The notes: generated by a model not told the origin, from the letters alone. Positions 1 through 8,604 are shown, counted from the first letter of the stretch. The stretch: 55,842 nucleotides of DNA from RH-AL1 sp964247745 (GCA_964247745.1 CAXTVT010000014.1:1-55842); one strand, 5' to 3'. Numbers and translations: made by a program.

Positions 1-1975
1 TCTTCTTGGCGTTGTCCCAGGCGCCGCCGCCCGACGTCATCGAGATGGCGACGAATAGGCCGTTGACGATCACGCCGAGCAGCGAGGCGCCGAGCGCGGC
101 GAAGGCCGAGGCCTTGGAACCGGAGATGAAGAGGACGCCGAAATAGACGATGAACGGCGCCAGCACCGGCAGCAGCGAGGGGATGATCATCTCCTTAATC
201 GCCGCTTTGGTGAGCAGATCCACCGCGCGGGCGTAGTTCGGCCGCGAGGTGCCGGCCATGATGCCGGCATCGTCGTGAAACTGGCGGCGCACCTCCTCCA
301 CCACCGAACCGGCGGCGCGGCCCACCGCGGTCATCGCGATGCCGCCGAAGAGATAGGGGATGAGACCGCCGAAGATCAGTCCCGCCACGACGTAGGGATT
401 GGAGAGATCGAAGGAGATCTTGCCGGCCAGGCCCTCGAAGTAGCGGTACTGGTCGGAATGCGCGGCGAAGTAGTTGAGGTCGCCAGAATAGGCGGCGAAC
501 AGCACCAGTGCGCCGAGGCCGGCCGAGCCGATCGCGTAGCCCTTGGTGACGGCTTTGGTGGTGTTGCCGACGGCATCGAGCGCGTCGGTCGAGTGCCGCA
601 CCTCGGACGGCAGCCCGGCCATCTCGGCGATGCCGCCGGCGTTGTCGGTCACCGGACCGAAGGCGTCGAGCGCGACGATCATGCCGGCCAGGCCGAGCAT
701 GGTGGTGACGGAGATCGCCAGGCCGAAGAGGCCGGCGAGCTGGTAGGTCGCGATGATGCCGCCGATGATCACCAGCGCCGGCAGCGCGGTCGATTCGAGC
801 GAGACGGCGAGGCCCTGGATGACGTTGGTGCCGTGGCCGGTCACCGAGGCCTGAGCGATCGACACGACCGGGCGCTTGCCGGTGCCGGTGTAATACTCGG
901 TGATGACGACGATGAGGGCCGTGACGACGAGGCCGACCAGCCCGCAGGCGAACAACCGGGCTCCGGTGATGGTGGTGGCCACGGCGCCGCCGGGCGAACC
1001 GGTGGTCTGGGCAAGCTCGCCGAAGCCGACGGTGAAGTAGGTGGCGATCGCGAGGCCGACGATCGACAGCAGGCCGGTGGCGATCAGGCCCTTGTAGAGC
1101 GCGCCCATGATCGAGCCGTTGGCGCCGAGCTTCACGGCATAGGTGCCGGCGATCGAGGTGACGATGCAGGTGGCGCAGATGGCGAGGGGGTACAGCATCG
1201 CCATGCGCAGGATCGGCGTGCCGGCGAAATAGATCGCCGCCAGCACCATGGTGGCGACCACGGTGACGGCGTAGGTCTCGAAGAGGTCGGCGGCCATGCC
1301 GGCGCAATCGCCGACGTTGTCGCCCACGTTGTCGGCGATGGTGGCGGGATTGCGCGGGTCATCCTCGGGGATGCCGGCCTCGACCTTGCCGACGAGGTCG
1401 GCGCCGACGTCGGCGCCCTTGGTGAAGATGCCGCCGCCGAGTCGGGCGAAGATCGAGATCAGCGAGGCGCCGAAGCCCAGGGCCACCAGCGCATCGATGA
1501 CCTCGCGGCTGGAGGGCTCGTGGCCCATCGGCCCGGTCAGGATCATGTAGTAGACGGCGACGCCGAGCAGGGCCAATCCGGCGACCAGCATGCCGGTGAT
1601 GGCGCCCGCCTTGAACGAGATCTCGAGGCCGCGCGCCAGCGACAGCGAGGCACCCTGCGCCGTGCGGACGTTGGCGCGCACCGAGACGTTCATCCCGATG
1701 AAGCCGGCCATGCCCGACAGCACCGCGCCGATCAGGAAGCCGATCGCCACCGGCCAGGACAGCAGGAAGCCGAGGATGACGAAGATGACCACACCGACGC
1801 CGGCAATCGTGAGGTACTGGCGGCGGAGATAGGCCTGCGCGCCCTCGGCGATGGCGCCGGCGATCTCCTGCATGCGGGCGTTGCCGGTGTCGGCTGCCAT
1901 AAGCTGGCTGGTGGTAACGATTCCGTAGACGATCGACAGCAAGCCGCCGAGGATGACCAACCAGAGTCCAAGCAT
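1..1975 (-). CDS. hppA: K+-independent proton-translocating membrane pyrophosphatase (3' end outside window)
   Basis: This integral membrane enzyme hydrolyses pyrophosphate and pumps protons across the membrane. The first 658 codons are present and the C-terminus lies beyond the left edge. Reading from the ATG at 1975, the protein begins MLGLWLVILGGLLSIVYG and has many hydrophobic segments. It carries the family signature GGGIFTKGADVGADLVGKVE followed by the acidic DDPRNPATIADNVGDNVGD stretch that binds Mg-PPi. The GNTTKAVTKG motif has Lys at about residue 474. K+-dependent enzymes carry Ala at this position, so this should be the K+-independent H+ pump; that step rests on family knowledge. 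The gene is transcribed away from the secreted CMD-like gene at 2164, leaving a 188-nt divergent intergenic region. Identification is very secure. Confidence 0.97.
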   Translation of the reverse strand, partial: MLGLWLVILGGLLSIVYGIVTTSQLMAADTGNARMQEIAGAIAEGAQAYLRRQYLTIAGVGVVIFVILGFLLSWPVAIGFLIGAVLSGMAGFIGMNVSVRANVRTAQGASLSLARGLEISFKAGAITGMLVAGLALLGVAVYYMILTGPMGHEPSSREVIDALVALGFGASLISIFARLGGGIFTKGADVGADLVGKVEAGIPEDDPRNPATIADNVGDNVGDCAGMAADLFETYAVTVVATMVLAAIYFAGTPILRMAMLYPLAICATCIVTSIAGTYAVKLGANGSIMGALYKGLIATGLLSIVGLAIATYFTVGFGELAQTTGSPGGAVATTITGARLFACGLVGLVVTALIVVITEYYTGTGKRPVVSIAQASVTGHGTNVIQGLAVSLESTALPALVIIGGIIATYQLAGLFGLAISVTTMLGLAGMIVALDAFGPVTDNAGGIAEMAGLPSEVRHSTDALDAVGNTTKAVTKGYAIGSAGLGALVLFAAYSGDLNYFAAHSDQYRYFEGLAGKISFDLSNPYVVAGLIFGGLIPYLFGGIAMTAVGRAAGSVVEEVRRQFHDDAGIMAGTSRPNYARAVDLLTKAAIKEMIIPSLLPVLAPFIVYFGVLFISGSKASAFAALGASLLGVIVNGLFVAISMTSGGGAWDNAKK

Positions 1976-2163
1976 CGTCGAGCGTCTCCCGTCGCCTCGC
2001 CCTCCTCCGATCGTGTCGCCGGGTGCCGAGCGGGGCGGACCATAGGCGGAAAGACCGAGCCTCCGCAATTGAGGAAAGCGGCCGACGAAAGGCTATGGGA
2101 AAGAGGCTGGACCGTCTCTAGAAACGACCATCGAATTCCCGGCGAAACGGAGATCAGAGTGTC

Positions 2164-2781
2164 ATGAAGAGATGGCTCGGACTGCTGCTCGCTTCGTGCT
2201 TCGCGCCGCCGACGTTCGCGGCCGAGCGCTTTCCCGAGATCCCGCCGTCGCAGATGTCGCCCGAGCAGAAGGCGATCATGGACGCCATCGCTTCGGGGCC
2301 CCGCAAGAACGCCGCCGGCCCGTTCAAGGCCTGGCTGGTCAGTCCCGACCTCGCCGATCGCCTGCAGAAGGTGGGCGAATACGTGCGCTTCCGATCGTCG
2401 CTCCCGAAGCGACTCAGCGAGTTCGCGATCCTCCTCGCTGGTCGAAGCTGGAACTCGCAGTTCGAGTGGGCCTACCATTACCCGCTGGCGCTGAAGGAAG
2501 GCGTCGAGCCCGCCGTGCTCGCCGACCTCGCGGCCGGTCGCGAACCATCCGCCATGAGCTCGGACGAGGCGCTGGTCTATCGTTTCACGCAGGAGCTGCG
2601 GCGCGACACGACGGTCTCCGACGCCACCTTTGCCGCCACCGAGCAACGCTTCGGCAAGCGCGGCGTGATCGATCTCGTCGCCGTACAGGGCTACTATGAC
2701 ACGGTGTGCATGACGCTGAACGTCGCGCAGGTACCGGTGCCTGAAGGCGGCACGGCGCCGCCGCTGCAGACCGCGAAATGA
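2164..2781 (+). CDS. secreted carboxymuconolactone-decarboxylase-like (AhpD-fold) protein
   Basis: The 205-residue protein starts with a cleavable signal peptide (MKRWLGLLLASCFAPPTFAA), so it is probably periplasmic. The mature part resembles the carboxymuconolactone decarboxylase/AhpD-like fold: LPKRLSEFAILLAGRSWNSQ, then FEWAYHYPLALKEGV, then a C-terminal helix containing GVIDLVAVQGYYDTVCMTLN. The CxxC pair of peroxidase-active AhpD is absent, so peroxidase or disulphide chemistry is unlikely, and no substrate can be assigned. It lies between divergent hppA and convergent thiL, only 4 nt from the thiL stop codon. The family assignment rests on pattern similarity and is moderately secure; the function is unknown. 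Confidence 0.8.
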   Translation: MKRWLGLLLASCFAPPTFAAERFPEIPPSQMSPEQKAIMDAIASGPRKNAAGPFKAWLVSPDLADRLQKVGEYVRFRSSLPKRLSEFAILLAGRSWNSQFEWAYHYPLALKEGVEPAVLADLAAGREPSAMSSDEALVYRFTQELRRDTTVSDATFAATEQRFGKRGVIDLVAVQGYYDTVCMTLNVAQVPVPEGGTAPPLQTAK

Positions 2782-2785
2782 TCGC

Positions 2786-3805
2786 TTAGGGTCCTCGAGA
2801 GACGAAATGCTGGAAGCTTCCGCTGGTCGTCACCACCGGTCGGCCGCCGGCATCGACTGCGGAAAACTCGCAGTCCGACGCGGTTGCGACGTGTCCAACC
2901 GCGATTTGCGCGCGAAAAGCCTCGGCTTCGAAATCGGCCGACCGGTCCGCCGGCACGCAGCAGACGATCTCGTAATCGTCGCCTCCGGCGAGCGCCGCCT
3001 CCAGCAATCGCGGCTCGATCGCGACGGCCGCCCGCACGGCGTCCGACAACGGGACATCGACGACGGAAAACCTCGTACCCAGACCTTCCAGCCGCAACAT
3101 CTTGGCGAGGTCGCCCAGGAAGCCATCGGAGACGTCCATGGCGCAGCGCGCGTGGGACTTCAGCGCCTCGCATAAATCGAGTCGCGGCTCGGGGCGGAGA
3201 TGGCGGGCGAGCAGCGCGGCGCGGTGCCCCGGATCGAGCGCGGCGATCCAGGCGCGGTCCTCCAGGCGATCCCAGCGGATGAACAGGCCGAGCACGGCAT
3301 CGCCGATCGTGCCGCTGACGTAGACATGGTCGCCGACCCGCGCCCCGGTGCGCGGCACCATGCGCCCGGTCGCAACCGTGCCGAAGGCGGTGATGGAGAG
3401 CGTGAGCGGACCCGCCCGATCGGTCGAGGGCATCGCAACCGTGTCGCCCCCGATCAAGGGGCAAGCGAAAGCGCGGCAATCGTCGGCCAGACCCGACACG
3501 AAGCCGGCGAGCCAATCTTCCGTCCAGTCGGCCGGCAGTCCCAAGCCGAGCAGGATGCCGGTGGGCGAGGCTCCCTTGGCGGCGAGATCGGACAGGTTTA
3601 CCCGCAGCGCTTTGCGCGCGATGGCGTCGGGCGGATCGTCGGGAAAGAAGTGCACGCCGGCAATTAGCATGTCCTTGGTGACGACGAGGTCGTGGCCCGG
3701 CGGCGGGGTCGCGATCGCGGCGTCGTCGCGCAGCCCGAGCCCGCCCGGGCCGGCCAGCGGGGCGAGGTAGCGGGCGATGAGGTCGTCTTCGGAGGGGCGG
3801 GGCAT
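2786..3805 (-). CDS. thiL: thiamine-monophosphate kinase
   Basis: ThiL phosphorylates thiamine monophosphate with ATP to give the cofactor thiamine diphosphate, the last step of thiamine synthesis. The 339-residue protein has the usual family length. It shows the N-terminal acidic LRDDAAI motif, KALRVNLSDLAAKGA (about residues 65-80), GGDT, AMDVSDGF and GGDDYE, which together form the Mg-ATP and substrate site of the AIR-synthase-like fold. The ATG at 3805 precedes MPRPSEDDLIARYLAPLAG, the expected N-terminus. In related genomes the gene often follows nusB; here 285 nt without a recognisable gene separate it from gatA, so its own promoter may lie at 3806-4090. Confidence 0.95.
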   Translation of the reverse strand: MPRPSEDDLIARYLAPLAGPGGLGLRDDAAIATPPPGHDLVVTKDMLIAGVHFFPDDPPDAIARKALRVNLSDLAAKGASPTGILLGLGLPADWTEDWLAGFVSGLADDCRAFACPLIGGDTVAMPSTDRAGPLTLSITAFGTVATGRMVPRTGARVGDHVYVSGTIGDAVLGLFIRWDRLEDRAWIAALDPGHRAALLARHLRPEPRLDLCEALKSHARCAMDVSDGFLGDLAKMLRLEGLGTRFSVVDVPLSDAVRAAVAIEPRLLEAALAGGDDYEIVCCVPADRSADFEAEAFRAQIAVGHVATASDCEFSAVDAGGRPVVTTSGSFQHFVSRGP

Positions 3806-4090
3806 CGTCGACCAATCTCAGAAATGTAAGATGTGTGCCGACAGGGAAGATATCATCGAGCGATAGATGCATCATACCGACCTGATGAACCGCCAAGACG
3901 TCATCATCCGGACCAAGAGTGTGGAGACATCGCTTGGCGCTAGCGGTGTCGGCGGCCTTTATCTCTGGCTCCTACGGGCGAGATGAAGCGACTACTCGAC
4001 GCGACAGGTTTGTCGAAATAAATGTCCTCAGCAGTCGAACAAGATGCCGTGCGCGTTTTTGCCGGCTCGACGCACGCTGCGCTCCGTTGT

Positions 4091-5569
4091 TCACCACCAC
4101 CGCTGCGGCAACTCCACCTTCGGCGCGGCCTTCTCGATCGCTCCGGCGACGGCGAACAGCGTTTCCTCGTCGAAGGCGCGACCGATCAGCTGCAGGCCGA
4201 GCGGCAGACCTTCCTTCGAGAGGCCGGCGGGGACGGCGATGCCGGGCAATCCCGCCATGTTCACCGTCACGGTGAAGACGTCGTTGAGGTACATCTCGAT
4301 CGGATCGCCCGACCCTTTCTCACCCTGCGCGAAGGCGGCGGACGGCGTCGCAGGGGTCAGGATCGCGTCGACGCCAGCGGCGAACGCGTCCTCGAAGTCG
4401 CGCTTGATCAGCGTGCGGATCTTCTGGGCACGCACGTAATAGGCGTCGTAATAGCCGGCGGACAGCACGTAGGTGCCGATCATGATCCGGCGGCGTACCT
4501 CCCTGCCGAAACCGGCGGCGCGGGTCTGCTCGTACATGTCGACGATGTCGCGGCCCGGCACGCGCAGGCCGTAGCGCACGCCGTCGTAGCGCGCGAGGTT
4601 GGACGAGGCCTCCGCGGGCGCCACGATATAGTAGGCAGCGAGCGCGTATTTCGTGTGCGGCAGCGAGATGTCGACGATCTCCGCACCGGCGTCGCGCAGC
4701 CAGTCGATGCCTTGCTGCCACAGCGCCTCGATCTCGGCGGACATGCCGTCCATCCGGTATTCCCGGGGGATGCCGATGCGCAGGCCCCTCACGCCACGGT
4801 CGACGGCGGCCTCGTAGTCCGGCACGGGCAAGTCCACCGACGTCGTGTCCTTCGGATCGTGGCCGGCCATGCACCCCAAGAGGATCGCGCAGTCGCGCAC
4901 GTCGCGGGCGATCGGGCCGGCCTGGTCGAGCGAGGAGGCGAAAGCGACGATGCCCCAGCGCGAGCAGCGCCCGTAGGTGGGTTTGATTCCCACCGTGCCG
5001 GTGAAGGCTGCGGGCTGGCGGATCGAGCCGCCGGTGTCGGTCGCCGTCGCACCGAAGCAGAGCCGCGCCGCGACGGCCGCGGCCGAGCCGCCGGAGGATC
5101 CGCCGGGCACCAGCTTGGCGTCGCTGCCCGGGCGACGCCAGGGCGAGACCACCGGGCCGAAATAAGAGGTCTCGTTCGACGATCCCATCGCGAATTCGTC
5201 GAGGTTGAGCTTACCGAGCATGTTGGCGCCGGCGCGCCAGAGATTGGCCGACACGGTCGATTCGTAGGGCGGCATGAAGCCTTCGAGGATCCGACTGCCG
5301 GCCGTCGTCTGCACGGACTTGGTGCAGTAGAGATCCTTGATGGCGAGCGGAATGCCCTCGAGCGGGCGTCCCGAGTCCGAGGCGAGCAGCGTATCGGACA
5401 CGCGGGCCTGCGTGATCGCGAGCTCCGGCGTCTCGACGATGAAGCAATTCAGCGCCTTGGCGGCAGTGACGGCCGCGCTTTGCGCCGTAGCGAGCTCGAC
5501 GGCGGAAAAGCGCTTGGCGTTGAGGCCGTCGCGCGCCTCGGCGAGGGTCAGGGATGTGAGGTCGGACAA
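4091..5569 (-). CDS. gatA: Asp-tRNA(Asn)/Glu-tRNA(Gln) amidotransferase subunit A
   Basis: GatA is the glutaminase/amidase subunit of GatCAB, which converts Glu-tRNA(Gln) and/or Asp-tRNA(Asn) to the amidated tRNA in organisms lacking the direct synthetase. The 492-residue protein has the amidase signature. The catalytic Lys lies in AIKDLYC near residue 75, the cis-Ser in GGSSGGSAAAVAA near 155, and the nucleophile Ser in TDTGGSIRQPA near 178. The typical N-terminus (LTSLTLAEARDGL) and C-terminus (GLPLGLQLIGRAFDE) are intact. It lies 56 nt downstream of gatC on the same strand, so the two are very probably one operon. No gatB is visible in the window. Confidence 0.97.
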   Translation of the reverse strand: MSDLTSLTLAEARDGLNAKRFSAVELATAQSAAVTAAKALNCFIVETPELAITQARVSDTLLASDSGRPLEGIPLAIKDLYCTKSVQTTAGSRILEGFMPPYESTVSANLWRAGANMLGKLNLDEFAMGSSNETSYFGPVVSPWRRPGSDAKLVPGGSSGGSAAAVAARLCFGATATDTGGSIRQPAAFTGTVGIKPTYGRCSRWGIVAFASSLDQAGPIARDVRDCAILLGCMAGHDPKDTTSVDLPVPDYEAAVDRGVRGLRIGIPREYRMDGMSAEIEALWQQGIDWLRDAGAEIVDISLPHTKYALAAYYIVAPAEASSNLARYDGVRYGLRVPGRDIVDMYEQTRAAGFGREVRRRIMIGTYVLSAGYYDAYYVRAQKIRTLIKRDFEDAFAAGVDAILTPATPSAAFAQGEKGSGDPIEMYLNDVFTVTVNMAGLPGIAVPAGLSKEGLPLGLQLIGRAFDEETLFAVAGAIEKAAPKVELPQRWW

Positions 5570-5625
5570 TCTCGGGCTTTCTTGAGTCGGGCTTGATGGG
5601 CGAAGAACCCGCGAGCGAAGCCCCT

Positions 5626-5913
5626 TTACTCGATGACCTTCGGCACCGTGAAGAAATGGTCTTCGGCCGCCGGCGCGTTGGCGGTGACGGCCACCGCGAT
5701 CCCACCGTCGTTCACGACGTCGTCGCGCGTCGCCATGCGCATCGGCATGACCGAGGTCATCGGCTCGATGCCCTCGACATCGACTTCGGACAGCGTCTCG
5801 ACGAAGCTCAGGATGGCGTTGAGCTCACCTTGAAGGCCGGCGACCTCTTCGTCCGGCACCTTGATCCGGGCGAGATGGGCGATGCGGCGCACCGTGGTGA
5901 GATCGACCGACAT
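5626..5913 (-). CDS. gatC: Asp-tRNA(Asn)/Glu-tRNA(Gln) amidotransferase subunit C
   Basis: GatC is the small subunit that wraps around GatA and stabilises the GatCAB complex. The 95-residue protein starts MSVDLTTVRRIAHLARIKV and contains the conserved ELNAILSFVETLSEVDVEGIEPM segment and the C-terminal FFTVPKVIE ending typical of the family. The open frame continues upstream to 6168, but homologues begin at the ATG at 5913, so I use that start. It is the first gene of the gatCA pair and lies back to back with ruvX, leaving a 91-nt divergent promoter region at 5914-6004. Confidence 0.95.
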   Translation of the reverse strand: MSVDLTTVRRIAHLARIKVPDEEVAGLQGELNAILSFVETLSEVDVEGIEPMTSVMPMRMATRDDVVNDGGIAVAVTANAPAAEDHFFTVPKVIE

Positions 5914-6004
5914 GCGGGGTTCCGATGGACAGGCGGTTCGCCTATAGCACCCGGCTTCTCGCGAAGTCACGATCCCCGCGGACTTGACCCGAACTCGGAC
6001 ATCG

Positions 6005-6487
6005 ATGGCCCCCAACATCGTCGCGATCGAAGCCCTCGCCGGCCTGTTGGGTCGGGGCGACCGCATCATGGGCCTCGACCTCGGCACAAAGACGATCGGC
6101 ATCGCCGTCTCCGATGTCGAACGGCGGTTCGCGACCCCGGTGACCACGATCCGGCGCACCCGCTTCACTCAGGACGCGACGCTCCTCGTCGCGCAGATCG
6201 GCAACCTGGGGGTGGCCGCGCTCGTTGCGGGGCTCCCGTTGAACATGGATGGAACGGAAGGCCCACGCGTCCAAGCCACGCGCGCTTTCATCCGCAGCAT
6301 GGCACCGCTGACCGCGCTGCCTTTCGTGCTGTGGGACGAGCGGCTCTCGACGGCGGCTGTGACGCGCAGCCTCATCGAGCAGGACGTGTCGCGGGCCAAA
6401 CGCGCCAAGGTCGTCGACCGAATGGCCGCCGCCTACATCCTGCAAGGCGCCCTCGACCGGCTCGCACGACTGACGCCGAATCGATGA
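6005..6487 (+). CDS. ruvX: RuvX/YqgF family Holliday-junction resolvase-like nuclease
   Basis: This RNase-H-fold nuclease family is linked to pre-16S rRNA 5' end maturation in E. coli and to Holliday-junction resolution. The 160-residue protein contains the conserved acidic residues in RIMGLDLGTKTIGIAVSD, in FVLWDERLSTAAV, and in KVVDRMAAAYILQGALD. An upstream TTG at 5984 is also in frame, but the ATG at 6005 (MAPNIVAIEAL) gives the usual length and is preferred. It is divergent from gatC. In many Hyphomicrobiales ruvX sits beside gatCA, which fits. Product identity is secure; which of the two biochemical roles applies is not decided by sequence. Confidence 0.93.
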   Translation: MAPNIVAIEALAGLLGRGDRIMGLDLGTKTIGIAVSDVERRFATPVTTIRRTRFTQDATLLVAQIGNLGVAALVAGLPLNMDGTEGPRVQATRAFIRSMAPLTALPFVLWDERLSTAAVTRSLIEQDVSRAKRAKVVDRMAAAYILQGALDRLARLTPNR

Positions 6488-6524
6488 ACGATGCCGCGCG
6501 AAAACCGTCGCCCACAGCGCGAGT

Positions 6525-6821
6525 TCAGTAGCCGTAATATCCGTAGCCCGGACCGTAGTAGCCATAACCGGGATTGCCGCTCCCGTAGGCTGGGTAACCA
6601 TAGCCATAACCGTTATCGGCAGCCGCCGCGCCCGCGATCCCCGCTCCCAAAAGGCCTAGCGCGGCTCCGGCGACTGCGGCACCGGCTGCATGGCCACCGC
6701 CGCCATGGCGATAGCCATAATGCCGGTAGTGACGATGGACGACGCGAGCGGATGCCGTATCGGACAGCCCGACGACGGTCGCAGCGATCAAGCCGGACAA
6801 AGCCAACGTTTTAAGAAGCAT
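6525..6821 (-). CDS. small secreted Gly/Tyr/His-rich protein
   Basis: The 98-residue protein starts at the ATG at 6821 and has a clear signal peptide (MLLKTLALSGLIAATVVGLSDTASA). The mature part begins with a His/Tyr/Arg patch (RVVHRHYRHYGYRHGGGG) and has a central Ala/Gly hydrophobic stretch resembling a glycine-zipper helix (GAAVAGAALGLLGAGIAGAA). It ends in a low-complexity Gly-Tyr tail of YGYGYP/GYGYYG repeats. This architecture is common among small secreted or outer-membrane-associated proteins of Hyphomicrobiales, but no function is established. It is followed upstream on the same strand by another secreted protein (6844-7212) after a 22-nt gap, so the two may form an operon. Confidence 0.75.
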   Translation of the reverse strand: MLLKTLALSGLIAATVVGLSDTASARVVHRHYRHYGYRHGGGGHAAGAAVAGAALGLLGAGIAGAAAADNGYGYGYPAYGSGNPGYGYYGPGYGYYGY

Positions 6822-6843
6822 CACGCGGGTTCCCAGGTCGAGA

Positions 6844-7212
6844 TCAGTAGGCGGAACGGAGGCCGGCGGGCGCTGGGCACGTGTGATCGATCCCGGCCGG
6901 GATACCGTTGATGTCTCGGTCGAAGTCGGTGACGTTCCAGCCATCAGGATATTGGCACCGACGCGTGACCGTGACGACGGGCTGACGCCCGTAGGCATAG
7001 GGATTGACCACGAACGACGGGCTGGTGCCCAGCGTCTCGTCTGGCTGCACATATCCGTACGGCACGGGGTAGCCGTAAGGCGTGGGGGCCACGGGGGCGT
7101 AAGGCTGATAGCGAACCTGAGCGGACGCACCGCTAGCACCCAAGACGACCAACGCCGCCGTCGCTACGCCCCGCCCAATCCCGATCCCGATCCCGATCCC
7201 GATCCCGATCAT
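6844..7212 (-). CDS. secreted protein whose signal peptide core is an (Ile-Gly)6 repeat
   Basis: The 122-residue protein begins at the ATG at 7212, preceded by GGAG eight nucleotides upstream; a GTG at 7218 is an alternative. The N-terminus is M followed by six Ile-Gly dipeptides, then RGVATAALVVLGASGASAQ, which reads as a signal peptide with cleavage after ASA. The mature part is rich in Pro and Tyr (YQPYAPVAPTPYGYPVPYGY). It ends with a more ordered region containing two Cys (RRCQYPDGWNV and DHTCPAPAG), which could form a disulphide. The dipeptide run is encoded by a GGGATC hexamer array. Function unknown. It probably lies in an operon with the Gly/Tyr-rich gene at 6525. Confidence 0.75.
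   Translation of the reverse strand: MIGIGIGIGIGIGRGVATAALVVLGASGASAQVRYQPYAPVAPTPYGYPVPYGYVQPDETLGTSPSFVVNPYAYGRQPVVTVTRRCQYPDGWNVTDFDRDINGIPAGIDHTCPAPAGLRSAY
7178..7210. repeat. hexanucleotide tandem repeat, 5.5 copies of ATCCCG (GGGATC on the coding strand)
   Basis: The 33-nt run from 7178 to 7210 is a perfect ATCCCG array. On the minus strand it encodes alternating Ile-Gly directly after the initiator Met of the secreted protein at 6844-7212. Because the unit is 6 bp, slippage would add or remove Ile-Gly pairs without changing the frame. Confidence 0.95.
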
Positions 7213-7470
7213 GCTCACGTCTCCACCGCTACAAAAACAAACGTCAGCCGAGCTTCTAAGTTCCTGAAGCGATCATGGCCTCAGGGAGACACCTCGATGG
7301 TTTCTGCCGGCACGCGCCAAGCCGATATTGACCGGACCAAGCCTTCGGGTGACTTAGGCTTGACTTTGTTCGAAAAGAGTCGGGGTCGGCTCTTTTCGCA
7401 AATCGGTCACAAAGGGTTCACGGCGCTTTGCTCCCTTCGGAGCGATCGCTTCGCAGGGGGTCTCAGGTCC

Positions 7471-7851
7471 ATGAAGAATACCGTTCTGTCTTTGATGGTC
7501 ATCGCCGCCGTCGGCGTCGCGACCGCCGCTTCGGCTGCCGATTTCGCTGCTCCGCCGCCGCCGGCTCCCATGACGCCGTTCCCCGTTCTGACCCCGGGCA
7601 AGACTCCGCCGGTCGTCGTGCAGTTCGGCCCCACTACCGGCTACAGCACGATCGTGTGCCCGAACTTCGCCAAGGCGCCGGACGGAACGTGGCAGGCGCT
7701 GAACCCGACGCCCTACAGCCTCGGCTTCGTCCAGGGCATCATCCCGCCGATCGTGCCGATCAAGTCGGGCGGTTTCATCTACAACAACATCGACCTTTAC
7801 TCGCAGCTCGAGCTGCAGTGCGGCGCCGCGTTGGTCCGCGCGCGCTACTGA
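7471..7851 (+). CDS. secreted protein of unknown function
   Basis: The 126-residue protein starts at the ATG at 7471 with a signal peptide (MKNTVLSLMVIAAVGVATAASA, cleavage before ADFAAPPPP). A Pro-rich linker is followed by a compact domain containing CPNFAKAPDGTWQALNP, SLGFVQGIIPPIVPIKSGGFIYNNIDLYSQLELQC and a C-terminal ALVRARY. Two Cys in the mature part could pair. I do not recognise the family. The open frame extends upstream, but nothing there resembles protein and the signal peptide fixes the start. Downstream it converges with psd across a hairpin at 7873-7896. Confidence 0.72.
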   Translation: MKNTVLSLMVIAAVGVATAASAADFAAPPPPAPMTPFPVLTPGKTPPVVVQFGPTTGYSTIVCPNFAKAPDGTWQALNPTPYSLGFVQGIIPPIVPIKSGGFIYNNIDLYSQLELQCGAALVRARY

Positions 7852-7872
7852 CCTCGACGTCGTCGACAATGG

Positions 7873-7896
7873 CGAGGACGGCTTCGGCCGCCCTCG
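7873..7896. terminator. hairpin between convergent genes (probable bidirectional terminator)
   Basis: An inverted repeat with a TTCG tetraloop (7883-7886) sits between the stop codons of the secreted-protein gene (+) and psd (-). The stem is about 10 bp with one mismatch. There is no long T run, so assignment rests on position and stability. Confidence 0.5.
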
Positions 7897-7905
7897 TCGC
7901 GTCGG

Positions 7906-8604
7906 TCATCCCGCACGAAACAATCGCGCGCCCGACACCGAGCCGTAATCCGCCAGCACCGTCTCGCCGGCGACCGCCTTCGAGCCGACCGCCACCATCG
8001 GCCGCACGTCGCGGGGGCAGTACACGTCGACGCGCGAGCCGAAGCGGATCAAGCCGAAGCGCTCGCCGGCGACCAATATGTCGCCCTGCTTGTTGAAGCA
8101 GACGATCCGCCGCGCCACTAGACCGGCGATCTGCACCACGCCGAAGCGCCCGCGCGGCGTCTCGATGGCCAGCGCGTTGCGCTCGTTGTCCTCGCTCGCC
8201 TTGTCGAGATCGGCGTTGACGAAGAGCCCGGGGCGGTAGGCGACCTTGGCGATGCGCCCGGCCACCGGCATCCGGTTCACGTGACAGTCGAACACCGACA
8301 TGAACACCGAGATGCGCTGCATCTTCTCGGGCCCGAGGCCGAGTTCCGGCGGCGGCGCGAAGAAGCCCACCGACGAGACGATGCCGTCGGCCGGCGACAC
8401 CACGAGGTCGGCATCGAGCGGTGTGGTCCGAGCCGGGTCGCGGAAGAAGTAAACGCACCAGCAGGTCAAGATGGCCCCGACCCAGCCGAGCGGCTGCCAC
8501 AACCAGGCCAGGCCGACCGTGACGATCGCGAAGATCGCGATGAACTTGTAGCCCTCGGGGTGGACCGGCGTAAGCTGGCGCCTCACGGAATCGAGCATGT
8601 TCAT
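7906..8604 (-). CDS. psd: phosphatidylserine decarboxylase proenzyme
   Basis: Psd decarboxylates phosphatidylserine to phosphatidylethanolamine at the inner membrane. The protein from the ATG at 8604 has 232 residues, the usual length of the short PSD_A subtype. An N-terminal membrane hairpin (FIAIFAIVTVGLAWLWQPLG...AILTCWCVYFF) is followed by FRDPAR, SPADGIV, and FMSVFDCHVNRMPVAG. The self-cleavage site is GS within RFGSRVDVYCP; Ser190 should become the pyruvoyl prosthetic group of the alpha chain. A start at 8649 is possible but adds residues not expected in the family. The usual partner pssA is not next to it on this strand. Confidence 0.95.
   Translation of the reverse strand: MNMLDSVRRQLTPVHPEGYKFIAIFAIVTVGLAWLWQPLGWVGAILTCWCVYFFRDPARTTPLDADLVVSPADGIVSSVGFFAPPPELGLGPEKMQRISVFMSVFDCHVNRMPVAGRIAKVAYRPGLFVNADLDKASEDNERNALAIETPRGRFGVVQIAGLVARRIVCFNKQGDILVAGERFGLIRFGSRVDVYCPRDVRPMVAVGSKAVAGETVLADYGSVSGARLFRAG

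Noticed and set aside
275..2167. 630-codon open frame on the plus strand
   Set aside because: It is antisense to hppA; the translation is Asp/Gly/His/Arg-rich without a domain, a typical high-GC shadow.
4022..5596. 524-codon open frame on the plus strand
   Set aside because: Antisense to gatA, which has all catalytic motifs; the frame is low-complexity Arg/Gly/Ala/His.
7178..7210. Hexamer array as an on/off phase-variation switch
   Set aside because: The unit is a multiple of three, so slippage cannot shift the frame; only length tuning remains.
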